Source: Pseudorhodoplanes sp.
GTDB taxonomy: Bacteria; Pseudomonadota; Alphaproteobacteria; Rhizobiales; Xanthobacteraceae
Assembly: GCA_019187085.1 (NCBI GenBank)
Contig: JABARS010000026.1
Location: forward strand, 1 to 50,689
Length of the DNA stretch: 50,689 nucleotides
Direction of reading: 5' to 3'
Below are positions 19,348 through 28,870 of this stretch, piece by piece. Each line of letters begins with the position of its first letter. Position 1 is the first letter of the stretch. Position numbers and translations under genes: made by a program. The notes under the pieces were generated by a model that was given only the letters and a program-made list of their open reading frames with translations, did not search any database and was not told the DNA's origin.

Positions 19348-20097
19348 TTAACGATGTCCGCCAGGCGCGAGCGCCCGACGCGCCGCCTCCAGGTCCTCGG
19401 GCGTATCGACGCCGAGCGGCACGCTGTCGACGATCGCAACGTCGATCCGCATCCCGGCCTCGATCGCGCGCAACTGTTCGAGCTTCTCGCGCTTCTCGAG
19501 CGTCGACGGCGGCAGCGCGACGAAACGTTCGAGTGCGGCGCGCCGGTAGGCATAGAGGCCGATGTGATGATAGAGCGGGCCTTCGCCGGCGGGGGCGGTC
19601 GCGCGCGTAAAATAGAGCGCGCGCAGCCGGCGGGGAGCGAGCGGCGAGCCCACGACCTTGACGACATTGGGATTGGTGCGCTCGTCCGCCCTGACGATTT
19701 CGGCGGCGAGCGTGCCGATCGCGGTCGCGGGCTCGTCGAGCAGGTCCACCGCCGCCTTGATGTCGGCCGGATTGAGGGTCGGTAGGTCGCCCTGCACATT
19801 GACCACGATGTCGGTTGTCCCGTGCGGGTCGAGCGTCTGCAGCGCCTCGAAGATGCGGTCCGATCCGGAGGCATGGTCGGGCCGGGTCATGACCGCATGC
19901 CCGCCGGCGCGGTCGACCGCCGATGCAATCTCGGCGCTGTCGGTGGCAACCACCACGCGACCGAGACCGGCCTCCTGCGCGCGCCGCAGCACATGGACGA
20001 TCATCGGCTGACCTGCGATGTCGGCAAGCGGCTTGCCCGGCAGCCGGGTGGCCTGCAGGCGGGCCGGAATCAGGATCAGAATATCGCGATCAGCCAT
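19348..20097 (-). CDS. kdsB: 3-deoxy-manno-octulosonate cytidylyltransferase
   Basis: A 249-residue CMP-Kdo synthetase that activates Kdo with CTP for lipid A-core assembly in the cytosol. The N-terminal nucleotide loop [15 protein letters not shown] (10-24) is complete, and [10 protein letters not shown] carries the metal-binding Asp. The [17 protein letters not shown] and [16 protein letters not shown] segments are diagnostic of KdsB. It is divergent from the cytochrome c gene and upstream of pheA on the same strand. I recall this cytochrome c - kdsB - pheA order from other Hyphomicrobiales, which supports the taxonomic placement. Confidence 0.96.
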   Translation of the reverse strand: MADRDILILIPARLQATRLPGKPLADIAGQPMIVHVLRRAQEAGLGRVVVATDSAEIASAVDRAGGHAVMTRPDHASGSDRIFEALQTLDPHGTTDIVVNVQGDLPTLNPADIKAAVDLLDEPATAIGTLAAEIVRADERTNPNVVKVVGSPLAPRRLRALYFTRATAPAGEGPLYHHIGLYAYRRAALERFVALPPSTLEKREKLEQLRAIEAGMRIDVAIVDSVPLGVDTPEDLEAARRALAPGGHR

Positions 20098-20253
20098 GGT
20101 GCGCGCGCCGTTGCCGCAGGGCTGCGGCCACCCCGGGAAATGAGCGGATTCTGCCGGGACCGGCCGCTTATACGGGTTGCAAGAGCGGACGCAAACCGGC
20201 TAACTGTGGCCCGCGCGGGGCCGTCCCGCCTTCCTTCTTCAGAGCCGGCAGCG

Positions 20254-20814
20254 ATGGATTCTTTCGAACTCAACAAGATCTTGGGTGCCCTGCTCGGGAC
20301 CTGCCTCGTTCTTCTGTCTCTCAATATTGCGACCGGTGCGATCTTCGCGCCGGCCAAGCCGGCCAAGCCCGGCTACGAGATCGCGGTTCCGGACGAGCCG
20401 TCCGCGAGCGCGCCGGCTGGCGGCGCTGCCGAACCCGAGAAACCGATCGCCGAGCTGCTCGCCAGTTCCGATCCCAAGCGCGGCGAGACCGCGGCCAAGA
20501 AGTGCGTTGCCTGCCATACCTTCGAGAAGGGCGGCCCCAACCGCGTCGGCCCCAATCTCTATGGCGTCGTCAACCGCGCCAAGGGCTCCACGGGCTTCAA
20601 CTATTCCGCCGCGCTCAAGGGCAAGGGCGGCGAATGGACCTACGAAGACCTCAACAAGTTCATCACCAGCCCGAAGGGTTTCGTGCCCGGCACGAACATG
20701 CAGTTCGCCGGCATCAGCCGCGCCGGCGAGCGCGCCGACCTGATCAATTATCTGCACACGCTCTCCGACAGCCCGGCGCCGCTGCCCAAGGCCGCGGCGG
20801 AAGCCCCCAAATAA
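20254..20814 (+). CDS. Membrane-anchored cytochrome c, CycM-like
   Basis: A 186-residue class I c-type cytochrome. The N-terminus (ILGALLGTCLVLLSLNIA, residues 9-26) is an uncleaved signal anchor, followed by a Pro/Ala-rich linker (33-65) that tethers the haem domain on the periplasmic side. The haem motif is CVACH (84-88) and the axial Met is probably Met149 in PGTNMQFAG. The architecture matches CycM-type cytochrome c, which in rhizobia passes electrons from the bc1 complex to aa3 oxidase. I chose ATG 20254 because the protein then begins directly with the anchor. A perfect terminator hairpin follows the gene. Confidence 0.9.
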   Translation: MDSFELNKILGALLGTCLVLLSLNIATGAIFAPAKPAKPGYEIAVPDEPSASAPAGGAAEPEKPIAELLASSDPKRGETAAKKCVACHTFEKGGPNRVGPNLYGVVNRAKGSTGFNYSAALKGKGGEWTYEDLNKFITSPKGFVPGTNMQFAGISRAGERADLINYLHTLSDSPAPLPKAAAEAPK

Positions 20815-20868
20815 GGGCGACAAGCGGCATGGCGGCGTCGCGGCCGCCGGAACGGATGCAAGACAACG

Positions 20869-20900
20869 CGGCCGGGCACAAATGCCCGGCCGTTTCGTTT
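20869..20900 (+). terminator. Rho-independent terminator after cytochrome c gene
   Basis: A perfect 10-bp stem, CGGCCGGGCA (20869-20878) and TGCCCGGCCG (20883-20892), closes a CAAA loop and is followed by TTTCGTTT. It lies 55 bp after the cytochrome stop codon, before the Yej operon. Confidence 0.85.
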
Positions 20901-21032
20901 GAAGGAGGGACCCTGCGGCAATTGGCGGGATAAGTTTTGCGTGATCCGGCAGGCGAGAGTGGCGCCCTATCCAAAAACCGACATAATCGCCGAAAAATTT
21001 GGCCGCTGCCGGGCGGCGATCTGGAGCGGACC

Positions 21033-22955
21033 GTGAAACTGACGCGACGTTCGATTCTGCGAGGCAGTGCCGCGGCGCTGACGGCTCCGGTCCTGACAGG
21101 CATCCCCCCGCTTGCGACGCCCGCCGGCGCGCAGGGCCAGAGCGCGGTCGCGGGCCAGCGCACGACCACGGCCCCTGTCTGGCGGCACGGCCTGTCGCTG
21201 TTCGACGAGATAAAGTATCCGGCCGGCTTCAAGCATTTCGAATACGTCAATCCGAACGCACCCAAGGGCGGCATCGCGCGCCAGATCGCGTTCGGCACGT
21301 TCGACAATCTCAACGTCGCGCTGGTGGTGAAGGGCTCCGTCGCCGCGGGCCTCAACCTCGTCTACGATACGCTGATGACCGGCGCGATGGACGAGGTCGC
21401 GACCGAATACGGCCGCCTCGCCGAAGCGGTCAGCCATCCGGACGATTTCTCCTCGGTCACCTATCGCCTGCGCGCGAACGCCAGGTGGCACGACGGCAAG
21501 CCGATCACGCCCGAGGACGTGATCTTCTCGCTCAAGGTGTTCCAGGACAAGACGATCAGCCCGCGCATGGCCGCCTATTACAGCCACGTCGTGGGTGCGC
21601 AGAAGACCGGCGCGCACGAAGTCACGTTCACCTTCGACAAGGGCGGTAACCGCGAACTGCCGCAGATCGTCGGCCAGCTCACCATCCTGCCGAAACACTG
21701 GTGGGAAGGCAGCGATGCCAGCGGCCGCAAGCGCGACGTCTCGGCGACCACGCTCGAGATACCGCTCGGCTCCGGCCCCTATCGCCTGAAGGAGTTCGCC
21801 GCCGGCCGCACCCTCGTCTACGAGCGCGTTCCCGATTACTGGGGCGCGGCGCTCCCGGTGAATGTCGGCCAGAACAATTTCCAGGAAATCCGCTACGAAT
21901 ATTATCGCGAGACCACGGTGGCGCTCGAAGCCTTCAAGGCCGACCGCGTGGACTGGCGCAGCGAGAACAGCGCGAAGAACTGGGCGACGGCCTACGATTT
22001 TCCTGCCGTCAAGGACGGTCGCGTCATCCTCGAGGAATTCGAAATCCGCAGCTCCGGCGTGATGCAGGCCTTCGCCTTCAACATCCGGCGCGACAAGTTC
22101 AAGGACCCGCGCGTGCGGCGCGCGTTCAACTTCGCCTTCGACTTCGAGGAAATGAACAAGCAGCTCTTTTACGGGCAATACACCCGCATCAAGAGCTATT
22201 TCGAGGGGACCGAGCTTGCGTGCAAGGGCGTGCCGCAGGGCGAGGAGCTTGCGATCCTGGAAACGGTGCGCGGCAAGGTGCCGCCCGAAGTGTTCACCGC
22301 GCCCTATTCCAATCCCGTCGGCGGCAGTACCGAGGCGGTGCGCGCCAACCTGCGCGAAGGCATCCGGCTGCTCAAGGACGCGGGCTACGATTTCCGCGAC
22401 CGCAGGCTGGTCCATCTCCAGAGCGGCGAACCGCTCACGGTCGAGCTTCTCGCCTCCGATCCGAACGGCGAGCGCTTCAACCTGTTCTACAAGCCTTCGC
22501 TCGAACGGCTGGGCATCGGCGTGACCGTGCGCACGGTCGACGACGTGCAGTACGAGAACCGTCTGCGGCAATGGGATTACGACGTCATCACGACATCGTG
22601 GCGCCAGTCACTGTCGCCGGGCAACGAGCAGCGCAGCTATTGGGGCTCGCAGGCGGCCGACCAGCCGGGCTCGCTCAATCTCGTCGGCATCAAGGATGCC
22701 GCCATCGACGCGCTGATCGACCGCGTCATCTTCGCCACCAACCGCAGCGAGCTGGTGGCGGCGACCAGGGCGCTCGACCGCGTGCTGCTGTGGAACCATT
22801 TCGTCGTGCCGCAATGGACCTACGGCAAGATCAGGACCGCGCGCTGGGACCGCTTCAGCCGTCCCGATCCGCTGCCGAAATACGGCTTCTCCGGATTTCC
22901 GACGGTGTGGTGGTGGGACGCGAACAAGGCGGCGAAGACGGGATCGCGCTCTTGA
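21033..22955 (+). CDS. yejA: Oligopeptide-type ABC transporter substrate-binding protein, YejA-like (first copy)
   Basis: A 640-residue periplasmic cluster C binding protein (SBP_bac_5). The N-terminus TRRSILRGSAAALTAP is a Tat-type signal with twin Arg. The mature part starts with the family opening HGLSLFDEIKYP and FEYVNPNAPKGG, and further signatures include RWHDGKPITPEDVIFSLK and LGSGPYRLKEF. In E. coli YejABEF imports the peptide-nucleotide microcin C, and in Rhizobiaceae and Brucella related systems have been linked to peptide uptake and resistance to antimicrobial peptides. GTG 21033, with GGAG six bases upstream, places the twin Arg at the correct distance. First gene of a five-gene operon. 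Confidence 0.9.
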   Translation: MKLTRRSILRGSAAALTAPVLTGIPPLATPAGAQGQSAVAGQRTTTAPVWRHGLSLFDEIKYPAGFKHFEYVNPNAPKGGIARQIAFGTFDNLNVALVVKGSVAAGLNLVYDTLMTGAMDEVATEYGRLAEAVSHPDDFSSVTYRLRANARWHDGKPITPEDVIFSLKVFQDKTISPRMAAYYSHVVGAQKTGAHEVTFTFDKGGNRELPQIVGQLTILPKHWWEGSDASGRKRDVSATTLEIPLGSGPYRLKEFAAGRTLVYERVPDYWGAALPVNVGQNNFQEIRYEYYRETTVALEAFKADRVDWRSENSAKNWATAYDFPAVKDGRVILEEFEIRSSGVMQAFAFNIRRDKFKDPRVRRAFNFAFDFEEMNKQLFYGQYTRIKSYFEGTELACKGVPQGEELAILETVRGKVPPEVFTAPYSNPVGGSTEAVRANLREGIRLLKDAGYDFRDRRLVHLQSGEPLTVELLASDPNGERFNLFYKPSLERLGIGVTVRTVDDVQYENRLRQWDYDVITTSWRQSLSPGNEQRSYWGSQAADQPGSLNLVGIKDAAIDALIDRVIFATNRSELVAATRALDRVLLWNHFVVPQWTYGKIRTARWDRFSRPDPLPKYGFSGFPTVWWWDANKAAKTGSRS

Positions 22956-24826
22956 TCCGCGCCTCGCGCCGTTGCGTGCTGAGATTCGCCGCGGGCGCCG
23001 CCGCCGGCGCGGTGGCCGGGCGGCCAGGCTTCATGACGCCCGCGTTCGCGCAGGGCGCCGAGCGGCACGGCATCTCGGCGTTCGGCGAGCTGAAATATCC
23101 GGCGGACTTCCGGCACTTCGACTATGTCGCGGCCGAGGCGCCCAAGGGCGGCCTGTTCTCGCAGATCGGATCGACGTTCCAGTTCAATCAGAATCCGACC
23201 ACCTTCAATTCGCTCAACAGCTTCATCTTCAAGGGCGTCGCCGCGCTCGGCATGGAGATGACCTTCGCCACGCTGATGACGCGCGCCTTCGACGAGCGCG
23301 ACGCCATGTACGGGCAGGCGGCGCGCGCGGTGCGCATCTCCGACGACGGGCTGGTCTACCGGTTCGTCCTGCGGCCGGGCACGCTCTTCCACGACGGCAG
23401 CGAACTGACCGCGCACGACGTCGCCTTCTCGCTCAATATCCTGAAAGAGAAGGGGCATCCGCAGATCCGCCAGTATCTGCGGCAGATGGTGGCGGCGGAA
23501 GCCGCCGACGAACGGACGGCGACGGTGCGCTTCGAGCCCGGCCGCGCGCGCGACGTGCCGCTGTTCGCCGCCGGCCTGCCGATCTTCTCGCGCGTCTATT
23601 ACGACAAGCAGCCGTTCGACGAATCCACGCTCGACATCCCGCTCGGCTCCGGGCCCTACAAGGTCGCGCGCTTCGAGGCCAACCGTTTCATCGAATACGA
23701 GCGCGTCAGGGACTGGTGGGGCGCGAACCTGCCGACCTCGCGCGGGCGGTTCAATTTCGACCGCGTCCGCTACGAATTTTTCCGCGACCGCAATGTCGGC
23801 TTCGAAGGCTTCAAGGCGAAGACCTATCTGTTCCGCGAGGAATTCACCTCCGCCACCTGGGCGACGCGCTACGATTTCCCCGCCTTCACCGACGGCCGCG
23901 TCAAGCGCGAGGTGCTGCCTGACGAGAATCCGTCCGGCGCGCAGGGCTGGTTCATCAATACCCGCCGCGAGAAATTCAAGGACCCGCGCTTCCGCGAAGC
24001 GCTGATCTGCGCGTTCGATTTCGAATGGACCAACAAGTCCATCATGTACAGCTCCTACGAGCGCACGCACTCGGTGTTCCAGAATTCCGACCTGATGGCG
24101 AACGGCAAGCCGGGCCCCGACGAACGCGCGCTGCTCGAGCCGTATCGCGGCAAGGTGTCCGACGAGGTGTTCGGCGAGCCGTTCGTGCCGCCGGTGAGCG
24201 ACGGCTCCGGCCGCGACCGCGCGCTGCTGCGCCGCGCCGTCGGCCTGATCCGGCAGGCGGGCTATACGCTCAGGGACGGCAAGCTCTTCACCCCGCAGGG
24301 CGAGCGCGTCGCGATCGAGTTCTTTCTCGAAGAGCCGACCTTCCAGCCGCATCACCAGCTCTACATCAAGAACCTGATCGATCTCGGCATCGACGCCACC
24401 CTGCGCTTCATCGACGCGGCGCAGGCGCAGGCGCGCGTGAACGATTTCGATTTCGATCTCGTGGTCAAACGCTACGGCTTCTCCACGACGCCGGGCGATT
24501 CGCTGCGCGCCTATTTCTCCTCGCAGGGGGCGGCGCTCAAGGGCTCGCACAATCTCGCCGGCATCGCCGATCCGGTGGTCGACGCTCTGATCGAGACCAT
24601 TGCCGCGGCGCCCGACCGGGGAGCGCTCGTCACTGCCTGCCGCGCGCTCGACCGCGTGCTGCGCGCCGGCCGCTACTGGGTGCCGCATTGGTACAAGCCG
24701 TCGCACTGGATCGCGTATTGGGATACGTTCGCCCGGCCGCCGGAGAAACCGCGCTATGCGCGCGGGATTCCCGATACCTGGTGGTATGATGCCGACAAGG
24801 CGGCGCAGCTGGAACGGAGAGGCTAA
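22952..24826 (+). CDS. Oligopeptide-type ABC transporter substrate-binding protein, YejA-like (second copy)
   Basis: A 624-residue paralogue of the preceding gene. It shares the opening HGISAFGELKYPADFRHFDYV and EAPKGG, the LFHDGSELTAHDVAFSLN and LGSGPYKVARF segments, and the tail DTWWYDADKAAQLE. The signal peptide starts SRRCVLRF, again twin-Arg-like. The TTG start overlaps the previous stop (TTGA), suggesting translational coupling. GTG 22976 is a weaker alternative. Two tandem binding proteins feeding one permease pair suggests a broadened ligand range, but which copy corresponds to E. coli YejA is not clear. A 131-bp gap with palindromic repeats separates it from yejB. Confidence 0.9.
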   Translation: MIRASRRCVLRFAAGAAAGAVAGRPGFMTPAFAQGAERHGISAFGELKYPADFRHFDYVAAEAPKGGLFSQIGSTFQFNQNPTTFNSLNSFIFKGVAALGMEMTFATLMTRAFDERDAMYGQAARAVRISDDGLVYRFVLRPGTLFHDGSELTAHDVAFSLNILKEKGHPQIRQYLRQMVAAEAADERTATVRFEPGRARDVPLFAAGLPIFSRVYYDKQPFDESTLDIPLGSGPYKVARFEANRFIEYERVRDWWGANLPTSRGRFNFDRVRYEFFRDRNVGFEGFKAKTYLFREEFTSATWATRYDFPAFTDGRVKREVLPDENPSGAQGWFINTRREKFKDPRFREALICAFDFEWTNKSIMYSSYERTHSVFQNSDLMANGKPGPDERALLEPYRGKVSDEVFGEPFVPPVSDGSGRDRALLRRAVGLIRQAGYTLRDGKLFTPQGERVAIEFFLEEPTFQPHHQLYIKNLIDLGIDATLRFIDAAQAQARVNDFDFDLVVKRYGFSTTPGDSLRAYFSSQGAALKGSHNLAGIADPVVDALIETIAAAPDRGALVTACRALDRVLRAGRYWVPHWYKPSHWIAYWDTFARPPEKPRYARGIPDTWWYDADKAAQLERRG

Positions 24827-24884
24827 CGTGGCAGTTCGCTGCTATGGTGTTGCGACCTGTGAAGGCCGGTTATGATTTTCCGCT

Positions 24885-24918
24885 CGTCCCCGCGAAGGCG
24901 GGACCCGGCCCCGCCGGG
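24885..24918. repeat. REP-like palindrome pair inside the Yej operon
   Basis: GTCCCCGCGAAGGCGGGGAC (24885-24904) is a perfect 8-bp stem with a GAAG loop. It is immediately followed by CCCGGC/GCCGGG around a CCC loop (about 24904-24918). The first shares its core with 5851-5868. It stands between the binding-protein genes and the permease genes of one operon. Confidence 0.8.
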
Positions 24919-24957
24919 CATCAAGCGCGTCAGATCGATTGGATTAAATCCTAGGAA

Positions 24958-26073
24958 ATGAGCGCCTATATCATCCGACGCCTGCTGTTCATGATCCCGA
25001 CCCTGTTCGGCATCATGCTGGTCTCGTTCGTGGTCGTGCAGTTCGCGCCCGGCGGGCCGATCGAGCGCGTGATCGCGCAATTGTCGGGCTCCGACACCGG
25101 GGCGACCTCGCGCATTTCGGGATCGCCGGGCGGCGATTTCGGTGCGCGCGGGGGCGCGCAGGGCGGCAGCGCGGTCGACGCGGTAACTTCGAAATACCGC
25201 GGCGCGCAGGGGCTCGATCCGGAATTCATCAAGAGCCTGGAGAAACAGTTCGGCTTCGACCGGCCCGCGCACGAGCGCTTCTTCCTGATGCTGTGGAACT
25301 ATCTGCGCTTCGATTTCGGCAAGAGCTATTTCCGCGACGTCGGCGTGATCGAGCTGATCAAGGAGAAGCTGCCGGTTTCGATGTCGCTCGGCATCTGGAT
25401 GATGCTGTTGACCTACCTGATCTCGATTCCGCTCGGGATCCGCAAGGCGGTGCTCGACGGCTCGCGCTTCGACGTCTGGACGTCGGGCGTCATCATCATC
25501 GGCTATGCGATCCCCGGGTTCCTGTTCGCCATCCTCCTGATCATCCTGTTCGCGGGCGGCTCGTTCTTCGACCTGTTTCCGCTGCGCGGGCTCACCTCCG
25601 ACAATTTCGCGCAATTGTCGTGGTGGCAGAAGATCATCGATTATTTCTGGCACCTGACGCTGCCGATCGTCTCGATGATGCTCGGCGCGTTCGCCACGAT
25701 GACGCTCCTGACGAAGAACTCCTTCCTCGACGAAATCCGCAAGCAATATGTGCTGACCGCGAAAGCCAAGGGTTGTGCGTCCGGGCAGGTGCTCTACGGC
25801 CACATCTTCCGCAACGCCATGCTGATCGTGGTCGCCGGCTTCCCCGGCGCCTTCGTGCATGCCTTCTTCTCCGGTTCGCTGCTGATCGAGACGATCTTCT
25901 CGCTCGACGGCCTCGGCCTGCTCGGCTTCGAGAGCGTGCTCAACCGCGACTATCCGGTGGTGTTCGCGACGCTCTATATCTTCGCGCTGCTCGGTCTCGT
26001 GGTGAACCTGATCTCCGACCTGACCTACACCTGGATCGATCCGCGCATCGATTTCGAGACGCGGGAGGTGTGA
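24958..26073 (+). CDS. yejB: Oligopeptide ABC transporter permease, YejB-like
   Basis: A 371-residue inner-membrane permease. The N-terminal [28 protein letters not shown] is the classical OppB-type opening, followed by a YejB-specific insert rich in Gly/Ser (about 43-80). The EAA-loop [21 protein letters not shown] contacts the ATPase. Six hydrophobic segments are visible. ATG 24958 fits the family start exactly, yet the only good Shine-Dalgarno (AGGA, 24953-24956) lies one base before it, which is unusually close. It is followed immediately by yejE, one base after its stop. Peptide import with the flanking genes is inferred from operon structure. Confidence 0.93.
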   Translation: MSAYIIRRLLFMIPTLFGIMLVSFVVVQFAPGGPIERVIAQLSGSDTGATSRISGSPGGDFGARGGAQGGSAVDAVTSKYRGAQGLDPEFIKSLEKQFGFDRPAHERFFLMLWNYLRFDFGKSYFRDVGVIELIKEKLPVSMSLGIWMMLLTYLISIPLGIRKAVLDGSRFDVWTSGVIIIGYAIPGFLFAILLIILFAGGSFFDLFPLRGLTSDNFAQLSWWQKIIDYFWHLTLPIVSMMLGAFATMTLLTKNSFLDEIRKQYVLTAKAKGCASGQVLYGHIFRNAMLIVVAGFPGAFVHAFFSGSLLIETIFSLDGLGLLGFESVLNRDYPVVFATLYIFALLGLVVNLISDLTYTWIDPRIDFETREV

Positions 26074-26074
26074 G

Positions 26075-27229
26075 GTGGACGCGCGGTCCGAACATGCCAA
26101 CACGATGCCGGCCGCAGCCTCGCGCGCGCGCTTCGCGCTCTCCCCGATCAACCGGCGGCGCTGGCAGAATTTCAAGGCCAACCGGCGCGGCTACTGGTCG
26201 CTGTGGATCTTCACGATCCTGTTCGTCGTGTCGCTGTTCGCCGAGTTCATCGCCAACGACAAGCCGTTCGTGATCAGGATGGACGGCCGGCTGTATTTTC
26301 CGGCGGTCGTCACCTATTCGGAGACGGCGTTCGGCGGCGAGTTCGAGACCGCGGCCGATTATCGCGATCCCTTCCTGCAGAAGCTGATCGCCGAGAAGGG
26401 CGGCACCATCGTGTGGCCGTTGATCCGCTATTCCTACAACACGCACAATCTCGACCTGCCGACGCCGGCGCCCTCGCCGCCGACCTGGATGCTGACCGAA
26501 GAGCAGTGCAAGCCGGTGGTGGAGCGCAAGGGGCTCAGGAGCTGCGGCGATCTCGAATACAACTGGCTCGGCACCGACGACCAGGGCCGCGATCTCGTGG
26601 CGCGCCTGATCTACGGCTTCCGCATCTCCGTGCTGTTCGGGCTGACCCTGACGATCATTTCCTCGATGGTCGGCATTACCGCCGGCGCCGTGCAGGGCTT
26701 TTCCGGCGGCTGGACCGACCTCATCTTTCAGCGCGTGATCGAAATCTGGACATCGGTGCCTTCGCTCTACCTGCTCCTGATCATTTTATCGGTACTGGTG
26801 CCGGGCTTCTTCGTGCTGCTGGGGATCATGCTGCTGTTCTCGTGGGTGTCGCTGGTCGGACTCGTGCGTGCGGAATTCCTGCGCGGGCGCAATTTCGAAT
26901 ACATCCAGGCCGCGCGCGCGCTCGGGGTGTCGACTGCGGTGATCATGTTCCGCCACCTCCTGCCGAACGCGATGGTGGCGACGCTGACCTTCCTGCCCTT
27001 CATCCTGTCGTCGTCGGTGATGACGCTCACCGCGCTCGACTTTCTCGGCTTCGGCCTGCCGCCCGGCTCGCCCTCGCTCGGCGAATTGCTGGCGCAGGGC
27101 AAGGCCAACGTCCAGGCGCCGTGGCTCGGCCTGTCCGGCTTCTTCAGCATCGCGATCATGCTCTCGCTGCTCATCTTCATCGGCGAGGCGGTGCGCGACG
27201 CCTTCGATCCCAGAAAGACGTTCGCATGA
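26075..27229 (+). CDS. yejE: Oligopeptide ABC transporter permease, YejE-like
   Basis: A 384-residue OppC-type permease. It has the N-terminal INRRRWQNFKANRRGYWSLW cytoplasmic segment and one transmembrane helix. A long periplasmic loop (about 65-170, with YFPAVVTYSETAFGGEFETA) is typical of YejE, and the C-terminal permease domain contains HWLGTDDQGRD-like WLGTDDQGRDLVARL and the EAA-loop YIQAARALGVSTAVIMFRHL. The GTG start is one base after the yejB stop and has GGGAGG six bases upstream. Its own stop overlaps the yejF start in ATGA. Confidence 0.93.
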   Translation: MDARSEHANTMPAAASRARFALSPINRRRWQNFKANRRGYWSLWIFTILFVVSLFAEFIANDKPFVIRMDGRLYFPAVVTYSETAFGGEFETAADYRDPFLQKLIAEKGGTIVWPLIRYSYNTHNLDLPTPAPSPPTWMLTEEQCKPVVERKGLRSCGDLEYNWLGTDDQGRDLVARLIYGFRISVLFGLTLTIISSMVGITAGAVQGFSGGWTDLIFQRVIEIWTSVPSLYLLLIILSVLVPGFFVLLGIMLLFSWVSLVGLVRAEFLRGRNFEYIQAARALGVSTAVIMFRHLLPNAMVATLTFLPFILSSSVMTLTALDFLGFGLPPGSPSLGELLAQGKANVQAPWLGLSGFFSIAIMLSLLIFIGEAVRDAFDPRKTFA

Positions 27230-28857
27230 GCGACGACCTGCTGCTGCGCGTGAAGGACCTGTCCGTCGCCTTCCGGCAGGCCGGCGTCGAGACGCTGGCG
27301 GTCGACCGGATCTCGTTCGACGTGCCGAAGGGCAGGACCGTGGCGCTGGTCGGCGAATCGGGATCGGGAAAGTCGGTCACCGCGCTCTCGGTGCTCAAGC
27401 TGCTGCCCTATCCGCAGGCGCGCCATCCCTCGGGCACGATCCATTTCAACGGCCGCGATCTCCTGTCCATGCGCGAGCGCGACATCCGCGCGATCCGCGG
27501 CAACGACATCACCATCATCTTCCAGGAGCCGATGACCTCGCTCAATCCGCTGCACACGATCGAGCAGCAGATCGGCGAAATCCTCGAACTGCATCGCGGC
27601 CTGCGCGGGGAGAAGGCGCGCGCGCGCATCGTCGAACTGCTCGACCAGGTCGGCATTCCCGATCCGGCTTCGCGGCTTGCGAGCTATCCGCATCAATTGT
27701 CGGGCGGCCAGCGCCAGCGCGTGATGATCGCCATGGCGCTCGCCAACGAGCCCGATCTTCTGATCGCCGACGAGCCGACGACCGCCCTCGACGTCACCGT
27801 GCAGGCGCAGATCCTCAAGCTGCTGAAGGAGCTGCAGACGCGCCTCGGCATGGCGATGCTGTTCATCACGCACGATCTCGGCATCGTGCGCAAGATCGCC
27901 GACCATGTCTGCGTCATGAACAACGGCAAGATCGTCGAGCAGGGCGCGGTCGAGCGCGTATTCGGCGCCCCCGAGCATTCCTATACGCGCGCTCTGCTCG
28001 CGGCCGAGCCGAAGCCCGATCCCGCGCCGCTGCAGCCGCAGGCCCCGCTCGTGCTCGAGGCCGACGATCTGCGCGTCTGGTTTCCGGTCCGGCGCGGCGT
28101 GCTGCGCAAGACCGTCGGCCATATCAAGGCGGTGGACGGGGTGAGCATCGCGGTCCGCCAGGGCGAGACGCTCGGCATCGTCGGCGAATCCGGCTCGGGC
28201 AAGACCACGCTCGGCCTTGCGATCCTGCGGCTGATCTCGTCGCAGGGGCCGATCGTGTTCATGGGCCAGCCGCTGCAGGGTCTGTCGTTCAAGGAGATGC
28301 GGCCGTTCCGCCGCGGCATGCAGATCGTGTTTCAGGACCCCTATGGCTCGCTCTCGCCGCGCATGTCGGTCGCCGACGTGATCGAGGAAGGACTTTGGGT
28401 GCATCAGCCGCATCTGTCGCCGCAGGAGCGCGAGCGGCGCGTGATCCAGGCGCTCAACGATGTCGGCCTCGATCCGCTCACCCGCTTCCGCTATCCGCAC
28501 GAATTTTCCGGCGGGCAGAGGCAGCGGATCGCGGTGGCGCGCGCGATCGTGCTGGAGCCGGATTTCGTCGTGCTCGACGAGCCCACGAGCGCGCTCGACA
28601 TGATCATCCAGTCGCAGATCGTCGATCTCCTTCGCGATCTTCAGAAGCGCAAGAACCTCACCTACCTGTTTATCTCGCACGACCTTCGGGTGGTCGCAGC
28701 GCTCGCCAGCCGCCTGATCGTCATGCGCAACGGCAAGGTGGTGGAGGAGGGGCCGGCCGGCGACCTGTTCCGCGCGCCGCAGACCGACTATACCCGCGCG
28801 CTGTTCGCCGCCGCCTTCAACCTCGAAGCCGCCGCGACCGGCATCGTGGCGCAATGA
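27226..28857 (+). CDS. yejF: Oligopeptide ABC transporter, fused double ATPase, YejF-like
   Basis: A 543-residue protein with two ABC ATPase domains in one chain, energising the YejB/YejE channel. The first has Walker A GESGSGKS (43-50), signature LSGGQRQR and Walker [13 protein letters not shown]. The second has GESGSGKTT (about 319-327), FSGGQRQR and [11 protein letters not shown]. Each ends with an intact switch His (FITHDLG and FISHDLR). The oligopeptide-specific HSYTRAL segment follows the first domain. The ATG overlaps the yejE stop by four bases (ATGA), so translation is probably coupled. Confidence 0.95.
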   Translation: MSDDLLLRVKDLSVAFRQAGVETLAVDRISFDVPKGRTVALVGESGSGKSVTALSVLKLLPYPQARHPSGTIHFNGRDLLSMRERDIRAIRGNDITIIFQEPMTSLNPLHTIEQQIGEILELHRGLRGEKARARIVELLDQVGIPDPASRLASYPHQLSGGQRQRVMIAMALANEPDLLIADEPTTALDVTVQAQILKLLKELQTRLGMAMLFITHDLGIVRKIADHVCVMNNGKIVEQGAVERVFGAPEHSYTRALLAAEPKPDPAPLQPQAPLVLEADDLRVWFPVRRGVLRKTVGHIKAVDGVSIAVRQGETLGIVGESGSGKTTLGLAILRLISSQGPIVFMGQPLQGLSFKEMRPFRRGMQIVFQDPYGSLSPRMSVADVIEEGLWVHQPHLSPQERERRVIQALNDVGLDPLTRFRYPHEFSGGQRQRIAVARAIVLEPDFVVLDEPTSALDMIIQSQIVDLLRDLQKRKNLTYLFISHDLRVVAALASRLIVMRNGKVVEEGPAGDLFRAPQTDYTRALFAAAFNLEAAATGIVAQ

Positions 28858-28870
28858 GCGCTACCCGGCC

